Assembly (NCBI GenBank): GCA_965218555.1
Contig: OZ244625.1
Location: 1,488,001-1,552,000, forward strand
Origin: JAPPLB01 sp965218555
GTDB lineage: Bacteria; Acidobacteriota; Terriglobia; Bryobacterales; UBA6623
Direction of reading: 5' to 3'
DNA: 64,000 nucleotides
Part shown: in pieces, positions 25,216-34,898 of the stretch
Layout of the letters: each line of letters opens with the position of its first letter
Numbering within the stretch: the first letter of the stretch is position 1
Notes under the pieces: model-generated
What the model was told of the DNA's origin: nothing
What the model saw: only the letters and a program-made list of their open reading frames with translations
Databases searched by the model: none
Program-made: the position numbers and the translations under genes

Positions 25216-28053
25216 TCAACGGGAACTCTCCACTCGTCCCGCCGTCTCTGCTGCTTTGAGAACGCGGTCAAGGTGTCGGCCCGTGTGCGAACCCTTCGTC
25301 TTCGCCACCTGCTCGGGTGTTCCCTGGACGACGATCTCTCCGCCGCGATCGCCGCCTTCCGGACCGAGGTCAATCACCCAATCAGCCGACTTGATGACGT
25401 CGAGATTGTGCTCGATGACTAGCAGGGTTGCCCCATGATCGAGCAGCTTGTCGAAGGCGGCGAGCAGCTTGCGGATGTCGTCGAAGTGGAGACCGGTCGT
25501 CGGCTCATCGAAGAGATAGAGCGTCCCGTCGGACTTCGATTGCGCCACGTGCCCGGCCAGCTTCACGCGCTGCGCCTCGCCCCCCGAGAGTGTGGTCGCC
25601 GACTGGCCGAGGCGGAGATAGCCGAGGCCAACTTCGGAAAGCTGCGATAGCTTGTGAGTAATCTTCGGCGAGCGAATGAAGAACTTGAGAGCCTCGTCGA
25701 TCGTCATCCGAAGGACATCGTCGATGTTCTTGCCCTGGTAGCGGATGTCGAGGACTTCCTGCTTATAGCGTTTGCCGTCGCAATCTTCGCAAAGCAGCGC
25801 GACATCGGCCAGAAACTGCATCTCCACGGTGACGGTCCCGTCGCCTTGGCAGGTTTCGCAACGTCCGCCGGGGATGTTGAAGGAGAAATGGCCGGGCGGG
25901 AGGCCCTTGCTCCTAGCTTCCGGCGTCGAGGCAAAGAGCCCGCGAACCGCGTCGAAAGCCTTGACGTAGGTGACGGGGTTCGAACGCGGCGAGCGGCCAA
26001 TGGGCGACTGGTCCACGAAGACGACGTCCTCGATTTGAGCGTGCCCGGTGATCTTGCGGCAAGGCAGGCGCTGGAACTCGCCGTCGGCGTCGGCTCTGCC
26101 GACGCCCCTGGTGAGGCCTCGCAGGCCGTCAAACACGACATTGCGGACAAGCGTGGACTTGCCGGATCCGGAAACGCCGGTGACAACCGTCAGCAGGTCA
26201 CGAGGGATAGCAACGTCGATATTCTTCAAGTTGTGGACGTAGGCGGCCTGGAACTTGATTTGCCTCCGGGGTCGAACCTTGCGCCGCGCCTTGGGAACGG
26301 GAATCGCCGTTTCGCCGCGCAGGTAGTGGCCTGTGAGAGAGGGTCCGCCGTTCGAGAGCAGCTTGCCCACCGTTCCGGAAAAAACGACTTCACCTCCGTG
26401 TTCGCCGGCCCCGGGGCCGAGATCGACGATGTGGTCCGCGGCCCGCATCACGTCGGCATCGTGCTCGACTACGAAGATCGTGTTCCCAATGTCGCGGAGG
26501 CTCTTGAGGATGCCGATCAACCGTCCGGTGTCACGGCAGTGCAGTCCGATCGACGGCTCATCGAGCACGTAGCAGGCTCCGACGAGCTGCGAGCCCAGTG
26601 ACGTCGCTAACTGAATCCGCTGCGACTCTCCTCCGGAAAGCGTCGAAGCAAGCCGGTCGAGCGTGAGGTACTCCAGGCCGACATCGTTGAGAAAGGTAAG
26701 CCGGTGAATGATGTCGCGGACCAACTCCTCGGCAATGTGCGCCTGCTGCCCCGCGAGCTTGAGGGTCTTGAAGAAGTCCTTCGACCGCTCGAGCGTCAGG
26801 TTCACCACCTCGCGAATGTTCTTGCCCCCGACCCGAACGTTCAAGGCCTCCGCGCGCAACCGTCCGCCCTGGCAATCGGGGCACCGGGCATAGCCCCGGT
26901 AACGGCTCATGAAGATGCGGACGTGCATCTTGTATTTCTTGCGCTCCAGATAAGCCCAGAACCCGTCGAGCCCCTTGAAGCCGTTGCCGCCGTGAGCGAC
27001 GAAGTCCCGTTCCTTCGCCGTCAGCTCGTGATACGGGACCGTTGTGCGGACGCCCGCAGTGTGCGCCGCATCGAGCATCGCCCGCTGCCACTTGACATAG
27101 CGTGGCTTGCTCCAAGGGGCGACAGCGCCCTCCTCGAGCGACTTGAAGCGATCGGGGATGACGCGGTCCATGTCGATGTCGATGGTGTTGCCGAAGCCCT
27201 GACAGCGCGGACATGCGCCGTAAGGGCTGTTGAAGCTGAAGAGGCGCGGCTCGGGCTCCAGGTACTCGATGCCGCATGGGCGGCACTCGAAACGCTCGCT
27301 GAACCAGAGTCGCTGCGCGCAGTCGGTGGCGTGCTCAAAGACCACTTCCTTCGATTCGCGATAGCAGGTCTCGACGGCGTCTGTGATCCGCTGGCGAAGG
27401 TCGCCGCGGATGGAGAGGCGATCGACGAGGGCGTAGAACGGCTTCTCGAAATCGATATCGAGAAGCGACTCCGGCGTTGAGAACTCGAAGAGGCCGCCGT
27501 CCTGATAGAGGCGATTGAAACCTTTACTCCGAAGGTCTGCCAGACGGCTCTTGAGATCCTCGGGGTCGTCCTTGACCCAACCATGGACGGGGAAAAGAAC
27601 GTACCACCGCGACCCTGCCGGCAGTTCCAGGATGCGGCTCGCGACTTCATCGACGGTATCTTTGCGGACCTCGTTGTCACAGTTGAAGCAGTACGTTCGC
27701 CCTGCGCGCGCGAAGAGCAGCCGCAGAAAGTCATAAATCTCGGTAGCCGTGGCGACCGTCGAGCGCGGGTTCCGGGTGCTGTTCTTCTGCCGGATCGCCA
27801 CGGCCGGCGCGATGCCGTGAATCTCGTCGACGTCGGGTTTCTCGATGCGCTCCAGGAATTGCCGAGCGTAGGCCGAGAGGGACTCTACGTAGCGACGTTG
27901 GCCCTCCGCGTAGATGGTGTCGAAGACCAGCGACGACTTGCCGGAGCCGGAAACGCCCGTGACGACGATCAGCTTGTTGTGCGGCAGGCGCAGATCGATG
28001 TTCTTGAGGCTATGGACACGGGCTCCTCGGACTTCAAGGTAATCCTGGGACAC
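25216..28053 (-). CDS. uvrA: Excinuclease ABC subunit A (UvrA)
   Basis: 945 residues, full length for UvrA, the damage-recognition ATPase of nucleotide excision repair. It has two ABC modules: Walker A VTGVSGSGKSSLVFDT near residue 31 and VTGVSGSGKSTLVRNV in the second half, with signature motifs TLSGGESQRIQLA and TLSGGEAQRVKLA. Zinc-binding CxxC pairs are seen (CFNCDNE, CPRCQGFG, CPDCQGG, CETCQGDG, CEDCDGK). The second-half DFVFVDQSPIG-like motif (VVFVDQSPIGRSPRSNP) is characteristic of UvrA. The C-terminus is short and Ala/Glu-rich. It stands alone, divergent from the symporter gene. Confidence 0.97.
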   Translation of the reverse strand: MSQDYLEVRGARVHSLKNIDLRLPHNKLIVVTGVSGSGKSSLVFDTIYAEGQRRYVESLSAYARQFLERIEKPDVDEIHGIAPAVAIRQKNSTRNPRSTVATATEIYDFLRLLFARAGRTYCFNCDNEVRKDTVDEVASRILELPAGSRWYVLFPVHGWVKDDPEDLKSRLADLRSKGFNRLYQDGGLFEFSTPESLLDIDFEKPFYALVDRLSIRGDLRQRITDAVETCYRESKEVVFEHATDCAQRLWFSERFECRPCGIEYLEPEPRLFSFNSPYGACPRCQGFGNTIDIDMDRVIPDRFKSLEEGAVAPWSKPRYVKWQRAMLDAAHTAGVRTTVPYHELTAKERDFVAHGGNGFKGLDGFWAYLERKKYKMHVRIFMSRYRGYARCPDCQGGRLRAEALNVRVGGKNIREVVNLTLERSKDFFKTLKLAGQQAHIAEELVRDIIHRLTFLNDVGLEYLTLDRLASTLSGGESQRIQLATSLGSQLVGACYVLDEPSIGLHCRDTGRLIGILKSLRDIGNTIFVVEHDADVMRAADHIVDLGPGAGEHGGEVVFSGTVGKLLSNGGPSLTGHYLRGETAIPVPKARRKVRPRRQIKFQAAYVHNLKNIDVAIPRDLLTVVTGVSGSGKSTLVRNVVFDGLRGLTRGVGRADADGEFQRLPCRKITGHAQIEDVVFVDQSPIGRSPRSNPVTYVKAFDAVRGLFASTPEARSKGLPPGHFSFNIPGGRCETCQGDGTVTVEMQFLADVALLCEDCDGKRYKQEVLDIRYQGKNIDDVLRMTIDEALKFFIRSPKITHKLSQLSEVGLGYLRLGQSATTLSGGEAQRVKLAGHVAQSKSDGTLYLFDEPTTGLHFDDIRKLLAAFDKLLDHGATLLVIEHNLDVIKSADWVIDLGPEGGDRGGEIVVQGTPEQVAKTKGSHTGRHLDRVLKAAETAGRVESSR

Positions 28054-28420
28054 AGACGGCGCTCTCCGGGGACTTCCGCGGCAGGAAGGGAGCTACGAGT
28101 TGATTATATGAGACGAGGCCGCCGGCGGGCCAAAGCAAGTTGCTTTGCGCAGCGCACGCCTCACCATGCCGGGGCCAAACGTTCATGCCTGCGTAATCGT
28201 TCAACTTGCGCAAGGAACAGACAGCTTGGCCCCGACCCCGGCAAGAGGTTGCACGCAGGCCACGATGAAGCGGAGCCGCCATCCGAAAAGGCTGTCGATG
28301 GCACGTTCTGACGCCACGCTCAAGATTCGGGATTGCCCCAAGGTACTGAGCACGACAGCCGTTGGGTAGCCGGCGGCTACAATAGTCGGCGCGGCGCAGA
28401 GCCGGACCTTTGACCCGCAC
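28054..28420. other. Divergent intergenic region between uvrA and symporter, no gene seen
   Basis: About 370 bases with no supported coding frame and no clear operator. It must carry promoters for both flanking genes; none matches consensus well enough to place. Confidence 0.3.
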
Positions 28421-29833
28421 ATGATCAACACTGTCATCCTCAGCTTCCTTGCCTTCCTGATCGGGTTCACTTTGATCGGGGCATACGCTTCCCGACGCAA
28501 GACCAGCACTACCGACGATTACCTGCTGGCGAGCCGCAGCATCGGCCCCTGGTTCACGGCGATGTCCGCCGTGTCCTCGAACAACAGCGGCTTCATGTTC
28601 ATCGGCCTGATCGGAACGAGCTACACGATGGGGCTGTCTGCGATCTGGATCATATTCGGGTGGATCTTCGGTGACTACCTGATGTGGTTCTGGATCCATC
28701 GACGGTTGCGTGAGGAAAGCGAAGCAGAGCATTTCCGCACGATTCCCTCGTTTCTCGGTGCGGCATTGCCGGGCCGCAAAAGCCTGGTTCGAGCCACGGC
28801 GGCGGTGGTTACGATCACCTTCCTGGGAACGTATGCGGCAGCCCAACTCAACGCCGGCAGCAAGGCGCTGCATGTACTGTTCGGTTGGCCGTACGCCGTG
28901 GGCGCGATCGTGGGCGCGGTGATCGTGGTGATCTACTGTTTCGCCGGCGGCATTCGCGCTTCCATTTGGACGGACGTCGCGCAATCGATCAACATGATCA
29001 TCGCGATCTGGCTGCTGTTCATTCTGGCCCTGATGGAAGTCGGCGGATTAGGCGGGCTGTGGTCGAAGCTGGAAGCGATCGACCCGCAACTGATCAGCCT
29101 GAGTCCTCCCGATCCGCGCTTTGGTTTTGCGCTCTTCATCTTTGGTTGGTTCGGTGCGGGCATCGGGGTCGTCGGGCAGCCGCACATTATGGTGCGCATG
29201 ATGTCGATCCGCTCGGGGCGGGACATCGCGAAGGCGCGGGACATCTATCTGGTTTGGTACTTGCTGTTTTCGTTTGCGTGCTACGGCGTCGCGTTCGCCT
29301 GCCGCATCTTGATACCCGATGTGGGCGCCTTCGACGCGGAACTGGCGCTGCCGACGCTGGCCTCCGTATACCTGCCGGGAGTGTTGGTTGGGCTGGTTCT
29401 CGCGGGTTTGTTCTCGGCGACGATGTCGACGGCGGATTCGCAGGTGCTGTCGTGTTCGGCGGCGCTGACGCAGGACTTGTTCTCTTCGTGGAGTGAATCG
29501 TACGTCAAGTCGAAGTTCGCGACGCTGCTGGTGGCGGCGGTCGTGCTGGCCATAGCTCTGTTTGCCAACCAGAACGTATTTGCGCTTGTCACGCTGTCTT
29601 GGTCGGCGTTGGGCGCTTCGCTCGGTCCGCTGCTCGTGGTGCGCGCCATGCAGTGGCGGATCAATACATCGGCCGCCGCGGGTATGATGGCGGCCGGTCT
29701 GGCGGGGGTGATCGTCTGGGGCGGCGTGCTGAGATATGGCGGCGACCTCTATGAGATCATCCCGGGAATGGCGCTGAGCATGGTTGCTTATCTGATCCTA
29801 CGGCCCGCCGCCGGCGCTGCGTCATCCGCGTAG
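28421..29833 (+). CDS. Sodium:solute symporter family protein (SSS/PutP-like)
   Basis: 470 residues and about 13 hydrophobic segments spread over the whole length. The start resembles PutP: FLIGFTLIGAYASRRKTSTT followed by DDYLLASRSIGPWFTAMSAV, and then SSNNSGFMFIGLIG, the unwound first core helix that binds Na+ and substrate. Further motifs include FAGGIRASIWTDVAQ and GLFSATMSTADSQVLSCSAA, both conserved in proline/pantothenate-type symporters. It imports an organic solute with sodium; proline is the best guess but the substrate is not proven. Its last 12 bases overlap the 3' end of the convergent exonuclease gene. Confidence 0.9.
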   Translation: MINTVILSFLAFLIGFTLIGAYASRRKTSTTDDYLLASRSIGPWFTAMSAVSSNNSGFMFIGLIGTSYTMGLSAIWIIFGWIFGDYLMWFWIHRRLREESEAEHFRTIPSFLGAALPGRKSLVRATAAVVTITFLGTYAAAQLNAGSKALHVLFGWPYAVGAIVGAVIVVIYCFAGGIRASIWTDVAQSINMIIAIWLLFILALMEVGGLGGLWSKLEAIDPQLISLSPPDPRFGFALFIFGWFGAGIGVVGQPHIMVRMMSIRSGRDIAKARDIYLVWYLLFSFACYGVAFACRILIPDVGAFDAELALPTLASVYLPGVLVGLVLAGLFSATMSTADSQVLSCSAALTQDLFSSWSESYVKSKFATLLVAAVVLAIALFANQNVFALVTLSWSALGASLGPLLVVRAMQWRINTSAAAGMMAAGLAGVIVWGGVLRYGGDLYEIIPGMALSMVAYLILRPAAGAASSA

Positions 29834-30601
29834 TTCGAGAGAAACGGGGCAGTGGTCAGACCCCTCGACTTCGCTGAGGATCGTGCAGTCCTCCACATCA
29901 TCGACGAGGTCGTCGCTTACGAAGAAGTAGTCGATGCGCCAGCCGATATTCGCAGTGCGTGCGTTGAACAGGTAGCTCCACCAGGTGTAGTGGCCCGCGC
30001 CGTCGTGAAAGAGGCGGAAGGCGTCGACGTAGCCGTGGGCGACGAACTGATCGAGCCGCTCACGTTCTTCCGGCAGGAAGCCGGAGTTGTTGCGATTCTC
30101 CTTGGGGCGGGCGAGGTCGATTTCCTTGTGGGCGGTGTTGTAATCGCCGGTGATGATCAGCCGTCTGCCTTCACGCCTCAGCCGGTTGCAATAGTGCAGG
30201 AAGGTATCGTAGAAGTCGAGCTTGTATTCGAGCCGATCGAGGCCGCGCTGGCTGTTGGGAAAGTAGCAGTTGACAAGCGTGAAGGGCTCGAGATCGGTGA
30301 TGAGCACGCGGCCCTCTTCGTCGAAGCGGTCGATGCCCAGCTTGGCGACGGGTTCGGCGGTGAGCTTGGCCGGGCTATCGTTGCGGATCCAGGTGGCGAC
30401 GCCGCTATACCCTTTTTTCCTGGCTGAGTGAAAATGGGCGTCGTAGCCGTCAGGGTCTTCGAGTTCGGGCGGGAGCTGTTGCGGGTGCGCTTTCGTCTCC
30501 TGCATACATAAGATGTCGGGCTTCTCGGCTTCGAGCCACGAGAGCAGACCTTTGCGGGCGACGGAGCGAAGGCCGTTGACGTTCCAGGTGATGATGCGCA
30601 T
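29822..30601 (-). CDS. xth: Exodeoxyribonuclease III
   Basis: 259 residues. This AP-endonuclease/3' exonuclease acts in base-excision repair. The endonuclease-exonuclease-phosphatase fold is clear from the start MRIITWNVNGLRS (catalytic Asn), through CMQETKAHP (metal Glu), LVNCYFPNSQRG, ITGDYNTAHKEIDL (catalytic Asp/Asn), WRIDYFFVSDDL, and SDHCPVSLEL (catalytic Asp-His) at the end. The open frame extends 23 codons further upstream, but family members begin exactly at MRIITWN, so the ATG at 30601 is used. Overlaps the symporter's 3' end by 12 bases. Confidence 0.95.
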   Translation of the reverse strand: MRIITWNVNGLRSVARKGLLSWLEAEKPDILCMQETKAHPQQLPPELEDPDGYDAHFHSARKKGYSGVATWIRNDSPAKLTAEPVAKLGIDRFDEEGRVLITDLEPFTLVNCYFPNSQRGLDRLEYKLDFYDTFLHYCNRLRREGRRLIITGDYNTAHKEIDLARPKENRNNSGFLPEERERLDQFVAHGYVDAFRLFHDGAGHYTWWSYLFNARTANIGWRIDYFFVSDDLVDDVEDCTILSEVEGSDHCPVSLELRG

Positions 30602-30864
30602 AGGGGAGCTTGAGCGGTGACGGGCGGCGTGTTTCCTGGTAGAACCAGACTCCGTCCTTGATGTTCGCACACGTCAGGAAACCCCGGGCGACGGCTGTCG
30701 AGAGATGGGTCTCGATGGCTTCTCATGGCGAAGTAGCCGCCCGTGGGGACCAGGATCTCACCGTCGACGGAGTGATTTTCAAACAGGTCGAGGGCTCGAT
30801 CGTGAATGAACCCGGGGGGCGGTCCTCACTAGCGGTTTCCGGGCTGCGAATCCGTTCAAGGAAC

Positions 30865-33441
30865 ATGTATCGGCAACCTGTTTGGGCGATACAATGCAGC
30901 TTGCTCCGCCGCAATCGTTTGCTGTCTTGCTCTTGCGTGCGCACGATCCTGGCGGCGGTCTTTGTCTGCTCGTTGGTCCTTCCGGCCCTGGCCGGCCCGC
31001 CACGACCCTGGCAGGGCGCTTCGGAACTGCGGGAGCTTCTCGATCGGCTGAACACACTCGGCAGCATTCTCATCCTCGGCGCGCACCCCGACGACGAGCG
31101 TGAAACGATGATCGCCTACTTCGCCCGCGGGCGGAACTTGCGGACGGCGTATCTCTCGGCGACCCGCGGCGAAGGAGGACAGAACCTGATCGGCCCAGAA
31201 CAAGCCGAGTTGCTGGGGATCATCCGAACGCAGGAGCTGTTAGCCGCCCGCCGGCTCGATGGAGGAGAGCAGTTCTTTACGCGAGCGATTGACTTCGGCT
31301 ACAGCAAATCACCCCAGGAAGCGCTCACTTTTTGGGGCAAGGAGCAGGTACTCGGCGACATGGTCCGGGTGATTCGCCGATTTCGACCGGATGTCATTCT
31401 GTCGCGGTTCTCGCCCGACGCGAGCAGCGGGCACGGCCACCATTCAGCGATCGGACACTTGGCCCGCGAGGCTTACGAGGCCTCGGCTGATCCGGAACGC
31501 TTTCCGGATCAAATCGAGCAGGGCTTGCAACCATGGCAGGCGAGGCGCCTCTATTGGAGCCCGCCACTTTTCACACGCGCCCACGAGGAAAAGCAGGCCA
31601 TGCGGTCGGACCGTATTCGGATCAATACGGGGGAGTACGACCCGGAGTTGGGCGCCTCGTACGCAGAGATCGGCGGCGTCGCCCGAAGCATGCATCGCAG
31701 CCAGGGCATGGGGACCGGGCAGCGCAAGGGGGACGCACCGGCGTTTTTCGGATATGTGGCGGGTGAGAAGGCCGAACGCGATCTCTTCGAGCGGATCAAC
31801 ACGACTTGGGACCGGTTGCCGGGCGCGGAGCGCGTGAAGACTCTTCTGACGAAGGTGCTTGCATCCAACAAGGCCGGGAACCGGGATGGCGTGATCGAGG
31901 GTCTTTTCCGGGCGTACCGAGACGTCAAAACTTTGAAAAGCCCGTGGGCGCGACGCAAAGAGCAGGAGATGGTTCGTGCGATCGAGCTGGCGAGCGGCCT
32001 TTGGATCGATGCCGCGGCGGAGCGCTGGGATGTCACGCCCGGCTCAGAAGTCGAGATGACTCTTTCGGCCATGAATCGCTCAAGCACACGGCTGTACTGG
32101 GAAGGCGCTGACGTCAAAGGGCTGGTCGCGAGGAAAGTGGCTATTGATGCCCGCCATCTCCGGTCCAACGAAGTCGCGCAAAAAACGGTCCGCCTCTCGA
32201 TTCCAGAAGAAGCGGACTATTCTCAACCGGCCTGGCTGCGGCGTCCGGTAGCCGGCAGATCTTATCAGCTTGACGATCCCGGCTTGATCGGCCGGGCCGA
32301 GTCGCCGCCCCCGTTGCGCGTTTCGTTCCATCTCAAGGGGCCGGACGGTGTGAAGTTCACCGTTACGCGACCCGTCGTTTTTCGTTGGGTCGACCCGGCC
32401 GAGGGTGAGCGCACGCGCCGCGTCGAAGTGGCGCCGGCCGTCGCCGTGAGCCTTGACAACAGCAGTCGCATTTTCCCCGACGCGCAACCCCGCACTGTCA
32501 CCGTCGATTTGGAAAACCATACGGACCGCGCGGAGGGCTCCGTCTCGCTGTCCGTTCCCGCAGGTTGGAAGGCCGAGCCGGCGTCGCTGCCGTTTCGGCT
32601 TGAGCGGCGCGGCATGCGGAAGACTCTCGTGTTTGCCCTGCTTCCGCCGAAGATGTCCTCGGGAGGCGCCGTGGTCGCGAACGTGAAGCTCGGAGAACGA
32701 ACCATCAACCACGGTGTTCGCGAGATCGAGTATCCGCATATCCCGCTGCAGGTCGTCTTTCCGTGTGCAGAGATGCGCGTCGAACGAGTCGACGTCAAGC
32801 TGCTTGCGAAGAACATCGGGTACGTGATGGGATCGGGCGACCGGATACCCGAAGCGCTCGAGCAACTTGAAGCGGAAGTGACGTTGTTGTCCGAAGCAGA
32901 TTTGGCGTCCGGGGAGCTGAGTTCCTTCGACACGATTGTTCTGGGCATCAGAGCTTTGCGTACGCGTCCGGGCGTATTGGCGGCTAAGGAACGGCTACTG
33001 GGCTACGTCGAGAACGGCGGGACGATGATCATGCAGTACGAAACGCTGTCCCGACGTGGACCACCGCTGCTGCTGGCTCCATTTCCGCTCACGCCCTCGC
33101 GCGAACGGGTCAGCGACGAACGGGCGACGGTGCGTTTGTTGCATCCGCGGCATACTCTGTTGCAGCAGCCCAATGCCATTACCGAGAAGGACTTCGAGGA
33201 TTGGGTGCAGGAGCGCGGGCTCTATTTCATGACGAAGTGGGACGCGCGGTATGACGCCCTGCTCGCATCCAACGATCCGGGCGAACCGCCGCGCCGGGGC
33301 GGTTTGCTGTACGCGCGCTACGGCAAGGGCGTTTACATCTACACCGGCTATTCGTGGTTCCGGCAGTTGCCGGTGGGCGTGCCGGGGGCTTTTCGCATCT
33401 TCGCGAACCTGCTCAGCGCCGGAGCGACAGCGAGCGAATAA
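30865..33441 (+). CDS. Secreted PIG-L family deacetylase with large C-terminal extension
   Basis: 858 residues. The PIG-L/LmbE domain occupies about residues 55-290: ILGAHPDDERETMIAYF has the AHPDDE zinc motif, followed by TRGEGGQNLIG, RPDVILSRF and SGHGHHSAIG with the third zinc His. Members remove N-acetyl groups from amino sugars or related conjugates. The remaining 500 residues are beta-rich domains (two NPCBM/alpha-galactosidase-like stretches such as VTVDLENHTDRAEGSVSLSV) ending with a class-I glutamine-amidotransferase-like fold (LGYVENGGTMIMQYE, YIYTGYSWFRQLPVGV). A signal peptide lies at residues about 20-45. The ATG follows AAGGA by a few bases; a GTG at 30939 right before the signal peptide is an alternative. 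Stands alone. Confidence 0.82.
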   Translation: MYRQPVWAIQCSLLRRNRLLSCSCVRTILAAVFVCSLVLPALAGPPRPWQGASELRELLDRLNTLGSILILGAHPDDERETMIAYFARGRNLRTAYLSATRGEGGQNLIGPEQAELLGIIRTQELLAARRLDGGEQFFTRAIDFGYSKSPQEALTFWGKEQVLGDMVRVIRRFRPDVILSRFSPDASSGHGHHSAIGHLAREAYEASADPERFPDQIEQGLQPWQARRLYWSPPLFTRAHEEKQAMRSDRIRINTGEYDPELGASYAEIGGVARSMHRSQGMGTGQRKGDAPAFFGYVAGEKAERDLFERINTTWDRLPGAERVKTLLTKVLASNKAGNRDGVIEGLFRAYRDVKTLKSPWARRKEQEMVRAIELASGLWIDAAAERWDVTPGSEVEMTLSAMNRSSTRLYWEGADVKGLVARKVAIDARHLRSNEVAQKTVRLSIPEEADYSQPAWLRRPVAGRSYQLDDPGLIGRAESPPPLRVSFHLKGPDGVKFTVTRPVVFRWVDPAEGERTRRVEVAPAVAVSLDNSSRIFPDAQPRTVTVDLENHTDRAEGSVSLSVPAGWKAEPASLPFRLERRGMRKTLVFALLPPKMSSGGAVVANVKLGERTINHGVREIEYPHIPLQVVFPCAEMRVERVDVKLLAKNIGYVMGSGDRIPEALEQLEAEVTLLSEADLASGELSSFDTIVLGIRALRTRPGVLAAKERLLGYVENGGTMIMQYETLSRRGPPLLLAPFPLTPSRERVSDERATVRLLHPRHTLLQQPNAITEKDFEDWVQERGLYFMTKWDARYDALLASNDPGEPPRRGGLLYARYGKGVYIYTGYSWFRQLPVGVPGAFRIFANLLSAGATASE

Positions 33442-33542
33442 TCGGCTCGGCGTTCCGTGCCCGCAAGCGCGCAAGGCGCGCGAAAAATCGAGAAGGGTCG
33501 TCTTTCCTGGCAGGCTGTGCGCCTTTGCGAGAGCCCCGGGTC

Positions 33543-34121
33543 TCAGCCTTCACGAACCATTTGTTCGAGCGCGACTCGGGGACAGATATTCTGGTGGATG
33601 TAGTCGTTCAGGTTGTACGCGAGGCCGCGCAGACGCTTTTCGACTCCGGGGTCGATGCAGTTGCCTTCTGCGTCGAAGACCTTGTGCACCCTCGCGACGG
33701 AAACGGGGCCCGGCAGAACGATTGCACCGACATGGGAGCAAACGCTGCGCAAGTGCTCCAACGCCTTAACGGCGCCGATGGCTCCGGCAGCGACCCCGAG
33801 CAGGGCAACGGGTTTTCCGCTGAGCATCGACGGGTACCCCAGATGCTCGATGAGCAGCTTGATGACGCTGCTGTAAGAGCCGTGGTATTCGGGCGTAGCG
33901 AGAATGACACCGGTGGCGGAGATGACCTTCTCTTGCAGGACTTTGGCAAGCTCGGGGTCCTGGCCGCCCGGTGTACGCAGGTCGAGGTCGGCGGGGTCGA
34001 TGACATCGACCGCGATTTCCCCGTCCTGACGCAGTTCGTCCACTGTGACGGCTAAGGCCTTGGCCGTGGCGTTGCCAGGACGGCGGCTGCCGATCATTGC
34101 AACGATTTGAATGTTCGCCAT
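33543..34121 (-). CDS. NAD(P)H-dependent FMN reductase family protein
   Basis: 192 residues with a flavodoxin-like fold. The phosphate-binding loop is IGSRRPGNATAKAL near the N-terminus, and the flavin loop is ATPEYHGSYSSVIKLLIEHL, followed by SGKPVALLGVAAGAIGAVKAL. This matches the NADPH-dependent FMN reductase/azoreductase-like family, which reduces flavins, quinones or chromate in the cytosol. Physiological substrate unknown. A transposase remnant lies directly upstream. Confidence 0.9.
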   Translation of the reverse strand: MANIQIVAMIGSRRPGNATAKALAVTVDELRQDGEIAVDVIDPADLDLRTPGGQDPELAKVLQEKVISATGVILATPEYHGSYSSVIKLLIEHLGYPSMLSGKPVALLGVAAGAIGAVKALEHLRSVCSHVGAIVLPGPVSVARVHKVFDAEGNCIDPGVEKRLRGLAYNLNDYIHQNICPRVALEQMVREG

Positions 34122-34270
34122 GTCTGTCTCTCGTCGGAGCGGCTTGGCGGAAGGAATATCACGCCGAGGAAACCTCCACCCCTCGATCCGTCCTCATACA
34201 GGATCCAGCAGCAACGCTCCGCACCGGAGCGGGACTTTGACCCCAGCAGCTGGTCCTTGCCTGGTATCGG

Positions 34271-34687
34271 TTAAATTTTCGGTTGCGGGCTCTCCAGCTT
34301 GATCCGAGCCTCGCGAGTGGTGAACTCCCAATCGACCGTGGCATCCCGGTTGATTCGATCCTGATTCCACTCTCGCATATGCCGGCGCACGGTGGCGAGG
34401 TCGGGAATCCATCGGTTGAGGCATTGGCCTCACGGATCGCTCAACTCGATTTCGGCGATGTTGAGCCAGCTTCCGTGCTTGAGAGTCTAGTGGATTTTGA
34501 GGCGCCCGGCCAGCGCTTGGGCTTCCTTCGGCAGGTAGGTGGCGTACAGCGACTCGTTCCCGTGTATGTTGAGACTGTCCAGCACGAGCACGAAGAGCTC
34601 CGCCTGCGGGTAGCGTTCCGGGAGCATGCCGCGGATCCACCGGGATTGGTTCTGTCGCGTGCGCCGTTCGCTCACCTTGATCTTGTG
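34271..34687 (-). pseudogene. IS630-family transposase remnant (C-terminal part)
   Basis: Reading the minus strand in one frame gives a C-terminal DDE transposase: HKIKVSERRTRQ, then RYPQAELFVLVLDSLNIH (second catalytic Asp), LAGRLKIH, a TAG at 34489-34487, TLKHGSWLNIAEIELS (catalytic Glu), a TGA at 34432-34430, then ATVDWEFTTREARIKL to a TAA at 34271. IS630 relatives have Tyr at the first stop (HYTPKHGSWLNMAEIE), so TAC became TAG. The N-terminal half with the first Asp is absent. A dead insertion-sequence fragment between the FMN reductase and cytidine deaminase genes. Confidence 0.85.
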
Positions 34688-34898
34688 CGCCGTGACACCC
34701 ATCGCCCCAGCTGTTGTCGCGATCGTACAAGCCGGCCCGGCCAGCCACGTTATCGACCCGCGCAATGGTCGGCCCGTCAGCCTCACTGAGTCGGCCACTG
34801 TGCTCTCGATTCGGGATGATACTCGCGCGTCCGTGCGCGACTCCCCAGAGGCGCTTCCAACGGGTACCGAGCCTACCATACGATAATCAGGAAACGCC

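Noticed and set aside
25216..28053. Long plus-strand frames opposite uvrA (for example 25654-26601 and 26704-27480).
   Set aside because: They are the reverse-strand shadow that high-GC coding sequence produces; uvrA motifs are complete on the minus strand.
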